Origin: an uncultured Eubacteriales bacterium
Lineage (GTDB): Bacteria; Bacillota; Clostridia; Oscillospirales; QAMX01
Length of the DNA stretch: 11,911 nt
Direction of reading: 5' to 3'
Assembly: GCA_900551265.1 (NCBI GenBank)
Contig: URVL01000067.1
Location: forward strand, 1 to 11,911
Shown here: positions 11,906 through 11,911 of the stretch, in pieces
Layout: every line of letters begins with the position of its first letter
Position numbering within the stretch: position 1 is the first letter of the stretch
Notes under the pieces: generated by a model
Databases searched by the model: none
The model's input: the letters and a program-made list of their open reading frames with translations, nothing else
Told to the model about the DNA's origin: nothing
Translations under genes and position numbers: made by a program

Positions 11906-11911
11906 GTGGCA
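11906..11911 (+). CDS. Start of the next gene, probably tape measure protein (cut by window end)
   Basis: GGAGGTG (11894-11900) leads at normal spacing to a GTG at 11906, immediately after the stop of the frameshifted chaperone. Only two codons (GTG GCA) are in the window, so identity rests solely on gene order, where the tape measure gene usually follows the chaperones. Confidence 0.55.

Overview
The window looks like one continuous stretch of a temperate tailed-phage genome (probably a prophage) from a Gram-positive host, most likely class Clostridia. Every gene lies on the + strand. Start and stop codons repeatedly overlap, and strong AGGAGG-type ribosome sites are common. The gene set is typical of clostridial siphoviruses: a RinA/ArpU-like late regulator, an HNH endonuclease next to a P27-type small terminase, a ClpP-type prohead protease, an HK97-fold capsid and a phi13-type tail tube protein. 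The taxonomic placement is inferred from protein family style, not from a search.

Layout. (1) Positions 1-641 hold the end of an early/replication region: a gene running in from the left edge, a small overlapping gene of unknown function, and the first 24 or so codons of a single-stranded DNA binding protein (ssb) that breaks off abruptly. (2) Positions 642-1236 hold no convincing gene. They contain three long inverted repeats, an imperfect tandem repeat of about 80 bp whose two copies fold into the same hairpin with a compensatory base change, and an 18-bp perfect alternating purine-pyrimidine palindrome. I read this as a structured non-coding element that has replaced the body of ssb. (3) Positions 1237-2427 encode a phage HUH-type replication-associated protein (ORF2/G2P-like) and two very small zinc-finger proteins. 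(4) Positions 2428-3071 hold a hairpin-rich leader and the RinA-like regulator. (5) From 3264 the late operon runs: HNH endonuclease, a gap with a candidate packaging/terminase site, small and large terminase, portal, ClpP-like protease, major capsid protein, head-tail connector, head closure, tail-terminator-like protein, HK97 gp10-like protein, major tail protein, and tail assembly chaperone with a programmed -1 frameshift. The next gene, probably the tape measure protein, starts at the last six bases.

How the genes work together. The RinA-like protein probably switches on the late operon. HNH, TerS and TerL cut and package DNA through the portal into proheads built from the capsid protein and matured by the ClpP-like protease. 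The connector, closure, terminator and gp10-like proteins join the head to a tail built from the tube protein. Gp G and its frameshift product gp GT chaperone tail assembly on the tape measure.

The least ordinary parts are the broken ssb with the structured, covarying non-coding element directly upstream of an HUH protein, the Ig/cadherin-like domain fused to the capsid protein, and a textbook -1 frameshift signal (A AAA AAC plus an 11-bp stem) in the tail chaperone gene. Everything here was read by eye; no database search or folding program was run.
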